This document shows positions 36,205-45,000 of a DNA stretch of 64,000 nt, piece by piece; within the stretch, counting starts at the first letter, position 1, and each line of letters starts with the position of its first letter. Source of the DNA: Marinobacter sediminicola (GTDB taxonomy: Bacteria > Pseudomonadota > Gammaproteobacteria > Pseudomonadales > Oleiphilaceae); the NCBI RefSeq assembly GCF_031157525.1, contig NZ_JAVIXR010000001.1, forward strand, positions 124,001 to 188,000, in the 5' to 3' direction. A program made the translations under genes and the position numbers. The notes beneath the pieces are model-generated. The model saw only the letters and a list, made by a program, of their open reading frames with translations. It was not told the origin of the DNA and did not search any database.

Positions 36205-37053
36205 TTAGCGGGAAGCTATGGCGCCTTTGCCAACGCCTTCGTAGGCTTTTACGAGAATCGTGTCAGATGGGAATTTGGCTTTCAGCGCGTCTGCAATGTG
36301 AGCGGCAATGAATTCCACAGTCGTATCTGTGTTCATCATATAAACCCGCGCCTCGGGCAGGGTCAGGGCAAACTCACCCTGGTTGGACTCATATTCGAAG
36401 GTTATGTAAGCCACGCCATCTTCTACATGGCGGCGTACGACATCTTCCTCAGAGCCCACATAAATATCCTGCCATAACTTGGCCCAAGAGCGTTCCAGTT
36501 CCCCGTCACGTTTGCCGTTGCGGTCTATCCGAATAGGTGAGCGGTGGCCGTGGGCGATGCGCTGGCAGTTGCCCAGATGCTTTTTCAGGCCGTGTACGTA
36601 GTGATAGTAAGCCCCTTCAAGCACTTCTTCCCGCAGGTTGATCTGCACTGAAGTGACATTCGAAGGAAGAACGGCCAGCAATTCCCGCTCGAGCAAGGCG
36701 GCGACAGCCGATGGAATAACCCGGTCTGCAGACAGCCATACAACGGCTTCGTCGGGGGACCGGTGGACGATGTGACTGCCATCGGTAAGCGCCCAGGTGA
36801 AGGTGTCAGGCGTGTCTTGGTTCCAGGAGAGGCCTTCGTAACCCCGGGGTATTACCAGCCGATGATCTACGCGTTCATCGATGATGCGCTTGATGGTGCG
36901 CTTCACGTTGCTGAAATCGAATACCATGCCCTGGTCATCAAGCTCACCTCCCAGCACAACGTCGGCAATCCAGCTTTCCCCTACTAACCCACGGGCAGGG
37001 TCCAGGTAAGCAAAATCAATAACGGTGAGGTTGTCTACAAACAGATGGTTCAT
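36205..37053 (-). CDS. Tandem-domain 6-pyruvoyl-tetrahydropterin/6-carboxytetrahydropterin synthase-like protein
   Basis: Protein of 282 aa with two T-fold halves of the QueD/PTPS superfamily. The first half (about 1-125) has GMVFDFSNVKRTIKRIIDE then DHRLVIP, matching the acidic/His part of a QueD site, but GESW replaces the Zn-binding HGH region. The second half (about 150-282) has NCQRIAHGHR, matching the catalytic Cys and Zn His pair, and a TTVEFIAAHI helix, but lacks the DF..LK/DH motif. So each half keeps a complementary subset. Related ~280-aa proteins occur in Pseudomonas. Role is unproven: queuosine or pterin metabolism is inferred. Confidence 0.8.
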   Translation of the reverse strand: MNHLFVDNLTVIDFAYLDPARGLVGESWIADVVLGGELDDQGMVFDFSNVKRTIKRIIDERVDHRLVIPRGYEGLSWNQDTPDTFTWALTDGSHIVHRSPDEAVVWLSADRVIPSAVAALLERELLAVLPSNVTSVQINLREEVLEGAYYHYVHGLKKHLGNCQRIAHGHRSPIRIDRNGKRDGELERSWAKLWQDIYVGSEEDVVRRHVEDGVAYITFEYESNQGEFALTLPEARVYMMNTDTTVEFIAAHIADALKAKFPSDTILVKAYEGVGKGAIASR

Positions 37054-37109
37054 TAAATTTCCGGGCGGGTATAGTTGATTGATGGAGGGATTCTAGCAAA
37101 AATCCCTTA

Positions 37110-37841
37110 GTGAGTGTCTTGTCGAGTTATTGCACTAAAACGTACCTCGTCACTCTTTTTCATGTTCATTGCCTTATCAGGAGCGACATCATAACTGCCT
37201 CTCGCCATGACTTCGATCAGGATTTTCCGGCACTTGTGCTCGCAGCTGGGGCTTCCAGCCGGCTTGGGCGGCCTAAAGCCCTGTTAAACGTGGGAGGCAT
37301 GGAAGGGCCCAACGATACGTTACTGAGTAACGCTATAAGGCAGGCCAGGGTGCTTAGCCGCGATGTGCGTGTTGTATGTGGCGCCTGGTATCCATTGATT
37401 CGTTTTCGCTGTCGCCAGCAGCCTTCCCGTTGGGTCCCTGTGGCGTGCTGGCACGAGGGTATGGCAGCTTCATTAGTGGCGGGTATCCAAAGCCTGGGGC
37501 CTCGGGCAAAGGGCGTGTTTGTGTTGGTTGTGGATCAGCCACTGCTGGATATAGGAGCCCTTCAGGCGTTGGGTGAAGCCGCGAGATGTTTTCCCACGGT
37601 GCCAGCGGCAGCGGATTATGGCCGGCGCCCGGGCGTACCGGCTTATCTGCCGCGATGGCTTTGGCCTGACGTGTTGGCACTGGAGGGTGATCGAGGTGCT
37701 GGTCGCTTATTGGCGGAAGCCAATGCAGCGCGTCTGAATATTCCGGGTGTCCATGACGACATAGACACGCCGGAAGATTGGGTGAGGGCTCGGGAGGAAC
37801 TTAACCGAAGAGCCCTGCAAGCCACGCAATTCCGAGACTGA
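37110..37841 (+). CDS. MobA-like NTP-transferase (molybdenum cofactor cytidylyl/guanylyltransferase family)
   Basis: Nucleotidyltransferase of about 215-243 aa. [21 protein letters not shown] is the nucleotide-binding signature (MocA/MobA type); [10 protein letters not shown] carries the metal-binding Asp; PGVPAYLP and GDRGAGRLL follow, as in MocA. The only canonical in-frame starts, GTG 37110 and TTG 37119, have poor ribosome sites, whereas AGGAG (37179-37183) is 7 nt before an in-frame ATA at 37191 that would give a normal-length N-terminus. The start is therefore uncertain. Its 3' end overlaps the convergent receiver gene by 41 nt. Confidence 0.82.
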   Translation: MSVLSSYCTKTYLVTLFHVHCLIRSDIITASRHDFDQDFPALVLAAGASSRLGRPKALLNVGGMEGPNDTLLSNAIRQARVLSRDVRVVCGAWYPLIRFRCRQQPSRWVPVACWHEGMAASLVAGIQSLGPRAKGVFVLVVDQPLLDIGALQALGEAARCFPTVPAAADYGRRPGVPAYLPRWLWPDVLALEGDRGAGRLLAEANAARLNIPGVHDDIDTPEDWVRAREELNRRALQATQFRD

Positions 37842-38892
37842 ACACCCCAAGGCTAACCGCTAGCCCGACGGTGTAGATTCTGGACGATGCGGAACGCTGC
37901 TGCGCTACAAACAAGTCGATCGTGCGCTGGGCGATGTCTTCCGCAGTTTCGCGGGAGATTTCGTGGGCTTGCTGGATGGCTTCAGATTGCAGCGTCTGCC
38001 AGAACTCCGTATCAATGGTCTGTACGCTGGTAATGTGATCCTTCAGTTCAGCCATGTGGTTGGCGGTAAAGCCTGAGTTGCGTGAGAGATCCTTTTTAAG
38101 ATCCGCAAGCTCCCGACCCAGACTGAGATTTACCTCAGCGGCGACATCATCGCGCAGGTGTCGTGTTCGCTCCTCTAGCATTGCACTCATGGCGCCCAAG
38201 CGTTCTTCAATAATGCTTTCCTGCTTTCCGCGGGATTCATCCAGTGCGCGCTTGAGATTTTCAAACTGCTCATCAAACAGCGAGCTGAGCAATTCATGCA
38301 GATTGTTATTAACCTGGCCATGGGCCGCTGAGCGGGCGATCTGCTCAATCAGATCGCTTGTGAGTGGCACGGTGTTGGATGCTTTCTTGCCGTTGAGGGC
38401 AGCCTCAAGATCAGAGGGCTCCGCTGACATTTCCAGCGAGTCGCTTTCGGCCGTGCCAACAGCCAGATCGTCAAGCCCTGATTCCGATAGAGGAGAAAGG
38501 GGCAGGGTTCCGCTTTTTACGTCGCTGGCGAGTTGCTCAAGCACCAGGCCAAGACCTTCGGGCTGAGTTGGCTTGGTCAGGATGTTGTATACCCCGAAGT
38601 TTTTCGCCTCTTTGGTAAAAGATGACGACTTCTGAGACGTACACATAATGATTGGTATACTCGCGGTATTCGGATTGCTCTTGATGGCCTTGGTGGCTTC
38701 CACGCCATTCATGCCGGGCATCAGATGATCCATGAAAATGACGTCCGGATGTTCATTGTTGTCCAGAAAATCCAGAGCTTCTTCAGCTGAACCTGCCATG
38801 TTGACATGCATGTCGCGGCTTTCCAGCAGTTTGCTCAGGGCAAACCTGGCTACCTTGGAGTCATCCACCAGAAGAGCGTTCTTGATCGCCAT
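37801..38892 (-). CDS. Response-regulator receiver protein with C-terminal membrane anchor
   Basis: Protein of 363 aa. A CheY-like receiver fills residues 1-125: [17 protein letters not shown], phospho-acceptor Asp near residue 54 in [10 protein letters not shown], switch Thr/Ser in IIMCTSQ, and conserved Lys in LTKPTQP. A linker and long helical/coiled region (about 180-330) follow, and the last ~25 residues ([23 protein letters not shown]) form one membrane helix. No DNA-binding, GGDEF or kinase domain is present, and no histidine kinase is adjacent. GAGGTAGTAAG precedes ATG 38892. The output may be localisation-based. Confidence 0.85.
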   Translation of the reverse strand: MAIKNALLVDDSKVARFALSKLLESRDMHVNMAGSAEEALDFLDNNEHPDVIFMDHLMPGMNGVEATKAIKSNPNTASIPIIMCTSQKSSSFTKEAKNFGVYNILTKPTQPEGLGLVLEQLASDVKSGTLPLSPLSESGLDDLAVGTAESDSLEMSAEPSDLEAALNGKKASNTVPLTSDLIEQIARSAAHGQVNNNLHELLSSLFDEQFENLKRALDESRGKQESIIEERLGAMSAMLEERTRHLRDDVAAEVNLSLGRELADLKKDLSRNSGFTANHMAELKDHITSVQTIDTEFWQTLQSEAIQQAHEISRETAEDIAQRTIDLFVAQQRSASSRIYTVGLAVSLGVFSLGIAWLAGLFG

Positions 38893-38953
38893 CTTACTAC
38901 CTCAAGCTGTTACTTCATTCGCGTTGGTTATCGGGCTGGTTTTACTGTTAGAG

Positions 38954-40303
38954 CTACCAGCCTTCGAGTTTCGGGCACTGTGTGGCCCTGTAGCTTTTGT
39001 CCCGATAACACACGCCGGGCTCTGTTGTTCGGGCAGTGAAAATCTCACCTGCCGCCGTGGTCAGGCGAACCTGACCATAGGGTTCACCGTGGCGGAATGT
39101 AGCCTCGATGGAGCTGCCATTCGGATTGCGCAGCAAACCATTTCCGTGGAACTTGCCTTCAATATACTCACCTTCGTATTTCTTGCCATTGGCAAAAACT
39201 TCCGAGCCGCGACCATGGAAAGTACCATTTGAAAAGTCGCCTTCGTAATGACGGCCATCGGGGTAGGTGAGAGTGCCGCGCCCATGAAAGTCGCTGTTGC
39301 GGAACCCGCCGACGTACAGCATCCCGTCGGCTGTTGTCAGGGAACCGTGGCCGTTGAGCCGCCCCTGTGACCACTCTCCGGTCAGGATATCACCGTTGGC
39401 AAGAGTGAGGGTGCCCTGGCCCTGGAACGAATCGGCGGCAAACTGCCCGGTATAACGTGAGCCATCTGCGTCGCGCCATACGCCTTCGCCCGCACGCTTG
39501 CCCGTGTCCCAGTCACCTTCATAGCGGGTTCCATCCGGGTACCAGGCTGTGCCAGAACCGTGGAAAGCGCCATCTACAAATTGACCTTCGTATTTAAGGC
39601 CATCTTTGTCTTCATAGGTTCCGTCGCCGGTCTTTATGCCGCCTCGCCAATTCCCGTTCTGGTAATTGACGGTAGTGTAGGCTTCCAGTTTGCCTACGAG
39701 GGTCAGCTCGTTGCCAGCATCGAGGGCAACGCTTTGCTGCCAAGGGCGGAACCCGTCTTTACTGATGGTGATATCGTATTTGCCTGGGGCCAGTTCAAGA
39801 TCCAGCCGGGTTGCGCCGTAATCCTTGCCGTTAATTTCAACCCGGTCGCCAGCCACGTTAGAGCGCAGTGTAAGGGCGCCGGTAGTCGGGGCTGGTGGCT
39901 GCTCTGGCTCAGCTTTGGCGGTATAGGTGGCTATTGCTGCTGGAGGTTCGGCCGAGGCAAGCATGACCGCCTTATCCGGAAGATCTGGAATATTGAATTG
40001 CTCGGTGCTCCCTGGCTGTTCCACAGGCGCGGCTTTCACTTCCACGGTCGCTTCAGCAACAGTTTCAGGTGCAGGTGCAGGTGCAGGTGCAGGTGTGGGT
40101 GCAGTTTCAGGTGCTTCAGCAACGGTTTGTGGGCTTTGCGTTTCCACCGGTTTCCTGGCGGGCTTAATTGGCGCTTCATCTCGCAACGATTGCAGAGGGG
40201 CAGCGGCGACCGGCAGTTCACTTAGAACAGAAGCAAAGCCGGCTGTTACCAGAAGCATAAGAGCCAGTGCATTCAAAAACAAAAGTGGTCTGAAATCGAC
40301 CAT
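38954..40303 (-). CDS. PEGA-domain and MORN-repeat envelope protein
   Basis: Protein of 449 aa. An N-terminal hydrophobic segment (LLFLNALALMLLVTAGFA) is a signal anchor, followed by a Pro/Ala-rich linker (APAPAPAPAP) and a PEGA domain (about 145-210; TLRSNVAGDRVEINGKDYG). Eight or nine MORN repeats follow from residue ~215 to ~410, each of the form YEGxFxxGxxHGxGxxxxxDG. Two cysteines sit near the C-terminus. MORN repeats in bacteria often bind lipids or act as scaffolds; function here is not known. It lies 61 nt upstream of the receiver gene on the same strand, so the two could be linked. Confidence 0.86.
   Translation of the reverse strand: MVDFRPLLFLNALALMLLVTAGFASVLSELPVAAAPLQSLRDEAPIKPARKPVETQSPQTVAEAPETAPTPAPAPAPAPETVAEATVEVKAAPVEQPGSTEQFNIPDLPDKAVMLASAEPPAAIATYTAKAEPEQPPAPTTGALTLRSNVAGDRVEINGKDYGATRLDLELAPGKYDITISKDGFRPWQQSVALDAGNELTLVGKLEAYTTVNYQNGNWRGGIKTGDGTYEDKDGLKYEGQFVDGAFHGSGTAWYPDGTRYEGDWDTGKRAGEGVWRDADGSRYTGQFAADSFQGQGTLTLANGDILTGEWSQGRLNGHGSLTTADGMLYVGGFRNSDFHGRGTLTYPDGRHYEGDFSNGTFHGRGSEVFANGKKYEGEYIEGKFHGNGLLRNPNGSSIEATFRHGEPYGQVRLTTAAGEIFTARTTEPGVCYRDKSYRATQCPKLEGW
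40066..40095. repeat. (CAGGTG)5 hexanucleotide tract
   Basis: Five perfect CAGGTG units encode an Ala-Pro tract on the minus strand in the MORN protein. As the unit is 6 nt, changes in number would alter linker length but not the reading frame. Confidence 0.8.
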
Positions 40304-40416
40304 GGCGGAACCTCTTAATCCTGCATTCTACAGATTCGTGAGCAACTTCATCTTACCCAGCGAAAGCGGCGTTATGTAACAGAAAGTGTCTGAACTTGGC
40401 GAGAATGCTGGCCAAA

Positions 40417-40878
40417 TCACACTTTAGACGGAAGCTGGTCATGGTTGAGCTGCTCCCACGCCCTCATGTAGACATCGGCTTCATATTCGTAAGGCGACTT
40501 GAACGGTGTCAGCACAAAATCAAACATGAGGAAGAAGAAGCCAACCGATGCCCAGGCGATGGTCAGGGTGCTGAGCGTTGTAGCTTGTACTTCCGGGTTG
40601 CCGCTCACAAAGTCCTGGAGCAGGGGGATCAAATCCGACGCCATTACAACCGGGTTGAAGCTGGACAGCACCAGCGGAATCCAGAACGCCATGAATATCG
40701 GAAAGAAGCCAAACGACCAAAGCACGCGGCGCGCCAGGTAGATGGCCACCTCTCGCCAGAAGCGCTGTCGCACCTCAGGGGATTTGCGGATGCGCTCAAG
40801 GTATCGACGGCGTTCTGCCCAGTAAGCGGCAACTTCGGGAGCCTGGGCTGTTTTTTTGGGGCCTGACAATGTGCTCAT
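40417..40878 (-). CDS. Small inner-membrane protein with two or three helices, unknown function
   Basis: Protein of 153 aa. A basic N-terminal region (WAERRRYLERIRKSPEVRQRF) precedes a membrane segment (VLWSFGFFPIFMAFWIPLVLS) and a second one (TIAWASVGFFFLMFDFVLTPF). I do not recognise a named family. It is divergent from the M16 peptidase with a 102-nt gap and follows no clear operon. Codon use looks like the neighbours. Confidence 0.7.
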   Translation of the reverse strand: MSTLSGPKKTAQAPEVAAYWAERRRYLERIRKSPEVRQRFWREVAIYLARRVLWSFGFFPIFMAFWIPLVLSSFNPVVMASDLIPLLQDFVSGNPEVQATTLSTLTIAWASVGFFFLMFDFVLTPFKSPYEYEADVYMRAWEQLNHDQLPSKV

Positions 40879-40980
40879 GATCCTGGCAGCTACCTTATAG
40901 CTAGGGTGACGGATACAGGATAACCGATACTACGTGTTACCCTGTCATTCTCCAATTGTTTAACGACAGGAATAGTTTGA

Positions 40981-43905
40981 ATGGCTGCAGTGATCGATAA
41001 CGCAATCCACCCGGCTTTTGAGAAGCTTCGCAGTCACCGGATTGACACGCTTAATCTTGATGTTGAAGAGTATCGTCATATTAAAACCGGTGCCCGTCAT
41101 CTCCACCTAGCGGCGGATAACGATGAAAACGTGTTTTTTGTGGCGCTAAGAACCTTTCCCATGGATTCTACCGGCGTTGCCCATATTCTTGAACATACGG
41201 CACTGTGCGGCAGCGAGCGTTACCCGGTACGCGATCCATTTTTCATGATGATTCGACGTTCCCTGAATACGTTCATGAATGCGTTCACCAGCAGCGACTG
41301 GACGGCTTACCCCTTCGCGAGCATGAACCGTAAAGATTTCGATAATCTCCTGTCGGTTTATTTGGATTCAGTGTTCTTCTCCAAGCTGGATCCGCTGGAT
41401 TTTGCCCAGGAAGGGCATCGACTGGAGTTTGAAAAGCCCGATGACCCAAGCACTGACCTGGTGTACAAGGGCGTTGTTTATAACGAGATGAAAGGCGCCA
41501 TGAGTTCGGCAACCTCTCAGCTCTGGCAGAACCTGAGCAGCCACCTGTTCCCGACAACGACCTATCATTACAACAGCGGCGGCGAGCCGGATCATATTGT
41601 TGATCTGAGCTATGACGATCTTATTCGCTTTTATAAGCACCACTACCACCCAAGTAACGCCATTTTTGCCACTTACGGCAACATTCCGGCCCATGAGCAC
41701 CACGAACGCTTCGAAGAGCTGGCTCTCAAACGATTCGACAAGCTGGATATCGAACTGCCAGTGCGTGATGAAAAGCGTATGTATGCCCCGGTTCGTGTAG
41801 AGCAGGGCTACGGCGTTGCCGAGGGCGAAGATACCGCCGGTAAAACCCATATTGTGATGGGCTGGCTGTTGGGCCACAGTTTTGACCTGCAGGAAAACCT
41901 TGAAGGGCAGTTGTTGTCTTCGGTGCTGCTGGAAAATAGCGCATCGCCGTTGATGCGTGCGTTGGAAACCACGGATATCGGCCATGCACCTTCGCCTATG
42001 TGCGGGCTCGAAGACTCCAACAGGGAAATGACCTTTGTTTGCGGTATAGAGGGCAGCGAGCCAGAGAAACTGAAAGATCTGGAAGCCTTGATCGAGACTA
42101 CGCTTCAGAAAGTGGTTGAGGAAGGCGTTAGTGAAGAGCGACTGGAAGCGATTCTTCACCAGCTGGAATTGCATCAACGCGAAATTGCCGGAGACAGCTT
42201 TCCTTATGGTCTTCAATTGATCATGAGTGCGATAGCGCCCATGGTTCACGGTGGCGATCCGGTTGAACTGCTTGATCTGGAGCCTGTTTTGGCTACATTG
42301 CGTGAGAAAATTCGCGATCCTCAATATATCCCCGATCTGATTCGTCGCAAGTTGATGAATAACCCGCATCGGGTAACGCTCACTCTGCGACCAGACGACA
42401 AGTTGGATGGCCGTCGTCAGCAGGCTATTCGTGAAGCCCTGGCGAAACGCAAGGCAGAGCTTACCAGCGAAGAGGTCACGCAGATTGTTGAGCGGGCTAA
42501 AGCGTTGGAAGAGCGGCAGATGCGTAAGGATGATGACTCCATTCTGCCGAAAGTGGATCTAACGGATGTGCCCCTGCAAATGCCTGAGCCGGAGGGGCGT
42601 TTTGACGGGGACATTTCAGCAACGGTTTATGCACGGGGAACCAATGGGCTGATTTATCAGCAGGTTGTGCTGCCGCTGCCAGACCTGACTGACGATGAGC
42701 TCCTGCTCCTGCCGTATTACGGTGCTCTGATTTCCGAAGTTGGCTGCGGTGATCTGGATTATTTGCAGATGCAGGATCGGATTTCGGCGGAATCCGGTGG
42801 TATTGGAGCGTCGTTCAGCGCCAAAGGCCGCATTGATGATGTTCAGAGTCTTTCTGGCTACGTGATATTCAGTGGTAAGGCGCTTGCCCGAAACCGAACA
42901 GCGCTGACGACACTGCTCCGTGATGTCTACACCAATGCGCGGTTTGATGAAAAAGACCGTATTCGGGAGATTATTGCCCAGATCCGCGCCCGTCGGGAGC
43001 AGTCGGTCACCGGCAGTGGCCACGCATTGGCCATGGGGGCCGCATCCCAGGGTATGGGGCCTGGCGCCTGGCTGAGTTTCCGTCTTGGAGGGTTGGCAGG
43101 TATTCGTGGCACCAAAGAGCTGGATCAGTCCCTGAAAGACCCGGCAGCACTTGATGCTTTTTGTAAGCAGTTGGCAAGTCTGCACGACCGAATTCGCCAG
43201 CAGGCTCGCGAATTCCTGCTCATTGGTGAGGATGAGCATCTTCCTGCATTGATTGATGACCTCAAATCCTGCTGGCAAGGCGATGAAGGAACAGCTTCAT
43301 CCAGCTGGTCCATGGAGCCTGTGAACTTCGTAACCCGCGAAGCCTGGCTGACCTCCACTCAAGTCAACTTCTGCGCACGCGCCTACAGCACTGTTCCGAT
43401 TGATCATCCGGATGCGGCGGCACTCACGGTGCTGGGCGGCTTCTTGCGCAACGGGTATCTGCACCGGGCTATCCGGGAGAAGGGTGGTGCTTATGGTGGT
43501 GGCGCATCTCAGGACAGTGTGAATGGCACTTTCCGCTTTTTCTCATACCGGGATCCGCGCCTGACCGAAACCCTCGAAGACTTCGATAAGGCCTTGATAT
43601 GGCTTCAGGAGACCGAGCATGAGTATCAGGAGCTCGAGGAATCCATTCTTGGAGTGATTGGCCAGCTAGACCGCCCACGGTCTCCGGCGGGTGCGGCGCG
43701 ACATGCGTTCCACAACAAGCTGTTTGGGCGCAGTGCTGAGCAGCGTGCGCGTTTCCGTGAGCGGGTGCTGTCAGTGACGCTTGATGATCTCAAGCGGGTT
43801 GCGACAACCTGGCTGCAGGCTGAAAAGGCCAGCACTGCAGTTGTTACTGGGTCTGAAAATCGCGCCCTGGTTGAAGGCCTGGGTCTGGCTGTTCAGGAGC
43901 TGTAA
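40981..43905 (+). CDS. M16C insulinase-type zinc metallopeptidase (PreP-like)
   Basis: Protein of 974 aa that folds into two M16 halves enclosing a peptide chamber; family members degrade small unfolded peptides. The inverted zinc motif HILEH near residue 68 is followed by TALCGSERYPVRDPFF, and the third ligand Glu lies in VVYNEMKGAMSS about 80 residues on. The second half has KGGAYGGGASQ near residue 830, typical for substrate binding. The length fits PreP/Cym1 proteases. No signal peptide is visible. ATG 40981 is used. A strong hairpin follows the stop. Confidence 0.93.
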   Translation: MAAVIDNAIHPAFEKLRSHRIDTLNLDVEEYRHIKTGARHLHLAADNDENVFFVALRTFPMDSTGVAHILEHTALCGSERYPVRDPFFMMIRRSLNTFMNAFTSSDWTAYPFASMNRKDFDNLLSVYLDSVFFSKLDPLDFAQEGHRLEFEKPDDPSTDLVYKGVVYNEMKGAMSSATSQLWQNLSSHLFPTTTYHYNSGGEPDHIVDLSYDDLIRFYKHHYHPSNAIFATYGNIPAHEHHERFEELALKRFDKLDIELPVRDEKRMYAPVRVEQGYGVAEGEDTAGKTHIVMGWLLGHSFDLQENLEGQLLSSVLLENSASPLMRALETTDIGHAPSPMCGLEDSNREMTFVCGIEGSEPEKLKDLEALIETTLQKVVEEGVSEERLEAILHQLELHQREIAGDSFPYGLQLIMSAIAPMVHGGDPVELLDLEPVLATLREKIRDPQYIPDLIRRKLMNNPHRVTLTLRPDDKLDGRRQQAIREALAKRKAELTSEEVTQIVERAKALEERQMRKDDDSILPKVDLTDVPLQMPEPEGRFDGDISATVYARGTNGLIYQQVVLPLPDLTDDELLLLPYYGALISEVGCGDLDYLQMQDRISAESGGIGASFSAKGRIDDVQSLSGYVIFSGKALARNRTALTTLLRDVYTNARFDEKDRIREIIAQIRARREQSVTGSGHALAMGAASQGMGPGAWLSFRLGGLAGIRGTKELDQSLKDPAALDAFCKQLASLHDRIRQQAREFLLIGEDEHLPALIDDLKSCWQGDEGTASSSWSMEPVNFVTREAWLTSTQVNFCARAYSTVPIDHPDAAALTVLGGFLRNGYLHRAIREKGGAYGGGASQDSVNGTFRFFSYRDPRLTETLEDFDKALIWLQETEHEYQELEESILGVIGQLDRPRSPAGAARHAFHNKLFGRSAEQRARFRERVLSVTLDDLKRVATTWLQAEKASTAVVTGSENRALVEGLGLAVQEL

Positions 43906-43913
43906 GTTGCAGG

Positions 43914-43941
43914 GCAGGCGGGCCGGTAACGGCCTGCCTGC
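43914..43941. terminator. Strong hairpin between convergent genes
   Basis: A 12-bp stem with one mismatch, GCAGGCGGGCCG/CGGCCTGCCTGC, closes a GTAA tetraloop between the M16 peptidase and ppsR. It lacks a clear T-tract, so it may stabilise 3' ends rather than terminate alone. Confidence 0.65.
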
Positions 43942-43960
43942 TAATTCAACAGGCTAGATT

Positions 43961-44776
43961 TCAGCGGTTTCTCTTAAGCCCCGTGGTAACTATAATGCGG
44001 GTCGAAATTTCTTCCACGGAGTAAGCGGTCGTATTCAGGAATGGAATGCGCTCCCTCCGGTACATAAGCTCAATCTCTTCAATTTCATGCATGCATTGCT
44101 GAATCGAGGCGTAGCGTGAATTCGGCCTCCGCTCATTACGAATGGTGGCCAGTCTTTCTGGTTCAATTGTCAGTCCAAAAATCTTTTCCTTGTGCGGCCG
44201 CAGAGCATTGGGCATCTGTTGGTCTGACAGGTCGTCTTCAGTGATCGGGTAGTTGGCGGCTTTTACGCCATACTGAAGTGCCAGGTACAGGCAGGTTGGG
44301 GTTTTTCCGCTACGGGACGCACCAACCAGAATCAGGTCTGCTTCATCGTAATGTCGTGTACGTGCACCATCATCGTTATCCAGAGCAAAGTTCACCGCGG
44401 CGATACGTCGCTCATAAACCCCTTCGTTATTGATAGAGTGGGATTTGCCGACAGAGTAGGACGACGAAGATTGGAGTTCAGCCTCGAGCGGTTTAAGGAA
44501 AGTCCCGAATATATCTATCATGAAGCCCTGCGCATCAGAGATAACCTCTCGAATGGAGCTATCGAGGATCGTATCAAAGACCAGTGGGCGGGCACCGTCG
44601 GTTTCCGCTGCACTGTTAATGCGCTTGACCATGTCCCGGGCTTTCTCAACATCGTCTATGTAAGGTACGGTAACCCGTTCAAAATCAATTTTATCGAATT
44701 GGGCCAGAAGGCTGTGCCCAAGAGCCTCGGCGGTAATGCCGGTGCCGTCTGAAATGAAGAAGGCTGTGCGTTTCAT
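43961..44776 (-). CDS. ppsR: PEP synthase regulatory protein (PSRP, bifunctional kinase/pyrophosphorylase)
   Basis: Protein of 271 aa that phosphorylates and dephosphorylates PEP synthase, using ADP-dependent inactivation and phosphate-dependent activation. [20 protein letters not shown] at the start and the P-loop [15 protein letters not shown] are diagnostic for the DUF299/PSRP family. ATG 44776 is chosen because the conserved N-terminus begins there; the open frame extends to 44839. It is divergent from its target ppsA, the usual arrangement. Confidence 0.95.
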   Translation of the reverse strand: MKRTAFFISDGTGITAEALGHSLLAQFDKIDFERVTVPYIDDVEKARDMVKRINSAAETDGARPLVFDTILDSSIREVISDAQGFMIDIFGTFLKPLEAELQSSSSYSVGKSHSINNEGVYERRIAAVNFALDNDDGARTRHYDEADLILVGASRSGKTPTCLYLALQYGVKAANYPITEDDLSDQQMPNALRPHKEKIFGLTIEPERLATIRNERRPNSRYASIQQCMHEIEEIELMYRRERIPFLNTTAYSVEEISTRIIVTTGLKRNR

Positions 44777-44822
44777 GATGTTTTTCCGGGTCCGTGTCAG
44801 GAGAAATGTCGGGGCGCATTTG

Positions 44823-44867
44823 TCAGGGGCTCCCAGCAACGTACAGTGTACTTTCTCAGGGGCTCCC
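44823..44867. promoter_or_regulatory. Direct repeats flanking a palindrome, ppsR/ppsA control region
   Basis: TCAGGGGCTCCC occurs at 44823-44834 and again at 44856-44867, 33 nt apart (about three helical turns). Between them lies GTACAGTGTAC (44841-44851), a perfect inverted repeat around a central G. The rest of the 224-bp divergent gap shows no clear promoter. This looks like a multi-site regulatory region; the binding protein is unknown. Confidence 0.5.
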
Positions 44868-45000
44868 TAGGTAAATTCCGAAGGTTACAGTATCATACAC
44901 GGCAAGTTAGAGACTCCGCAGTGGTTGTTGTCCGCTTTTTACGCTTGCCGCCGCTGGCACGGTTTTATTCTTCAGTACACAGATTCGAGGGAGACGCGCT

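Noticed and set aside
40066..40095. (CAGGTG)5 as a phase-variable tract
   Set aside because: A 6-nt unit cannot shift the frame; only linker length would change.
41368..42369. 333-aa minus-strand ORF within the M16 peptidase gene
   Set aside because: The plus strand encodes a complete, recognised peptidase here; the reverse ORF has no family features.
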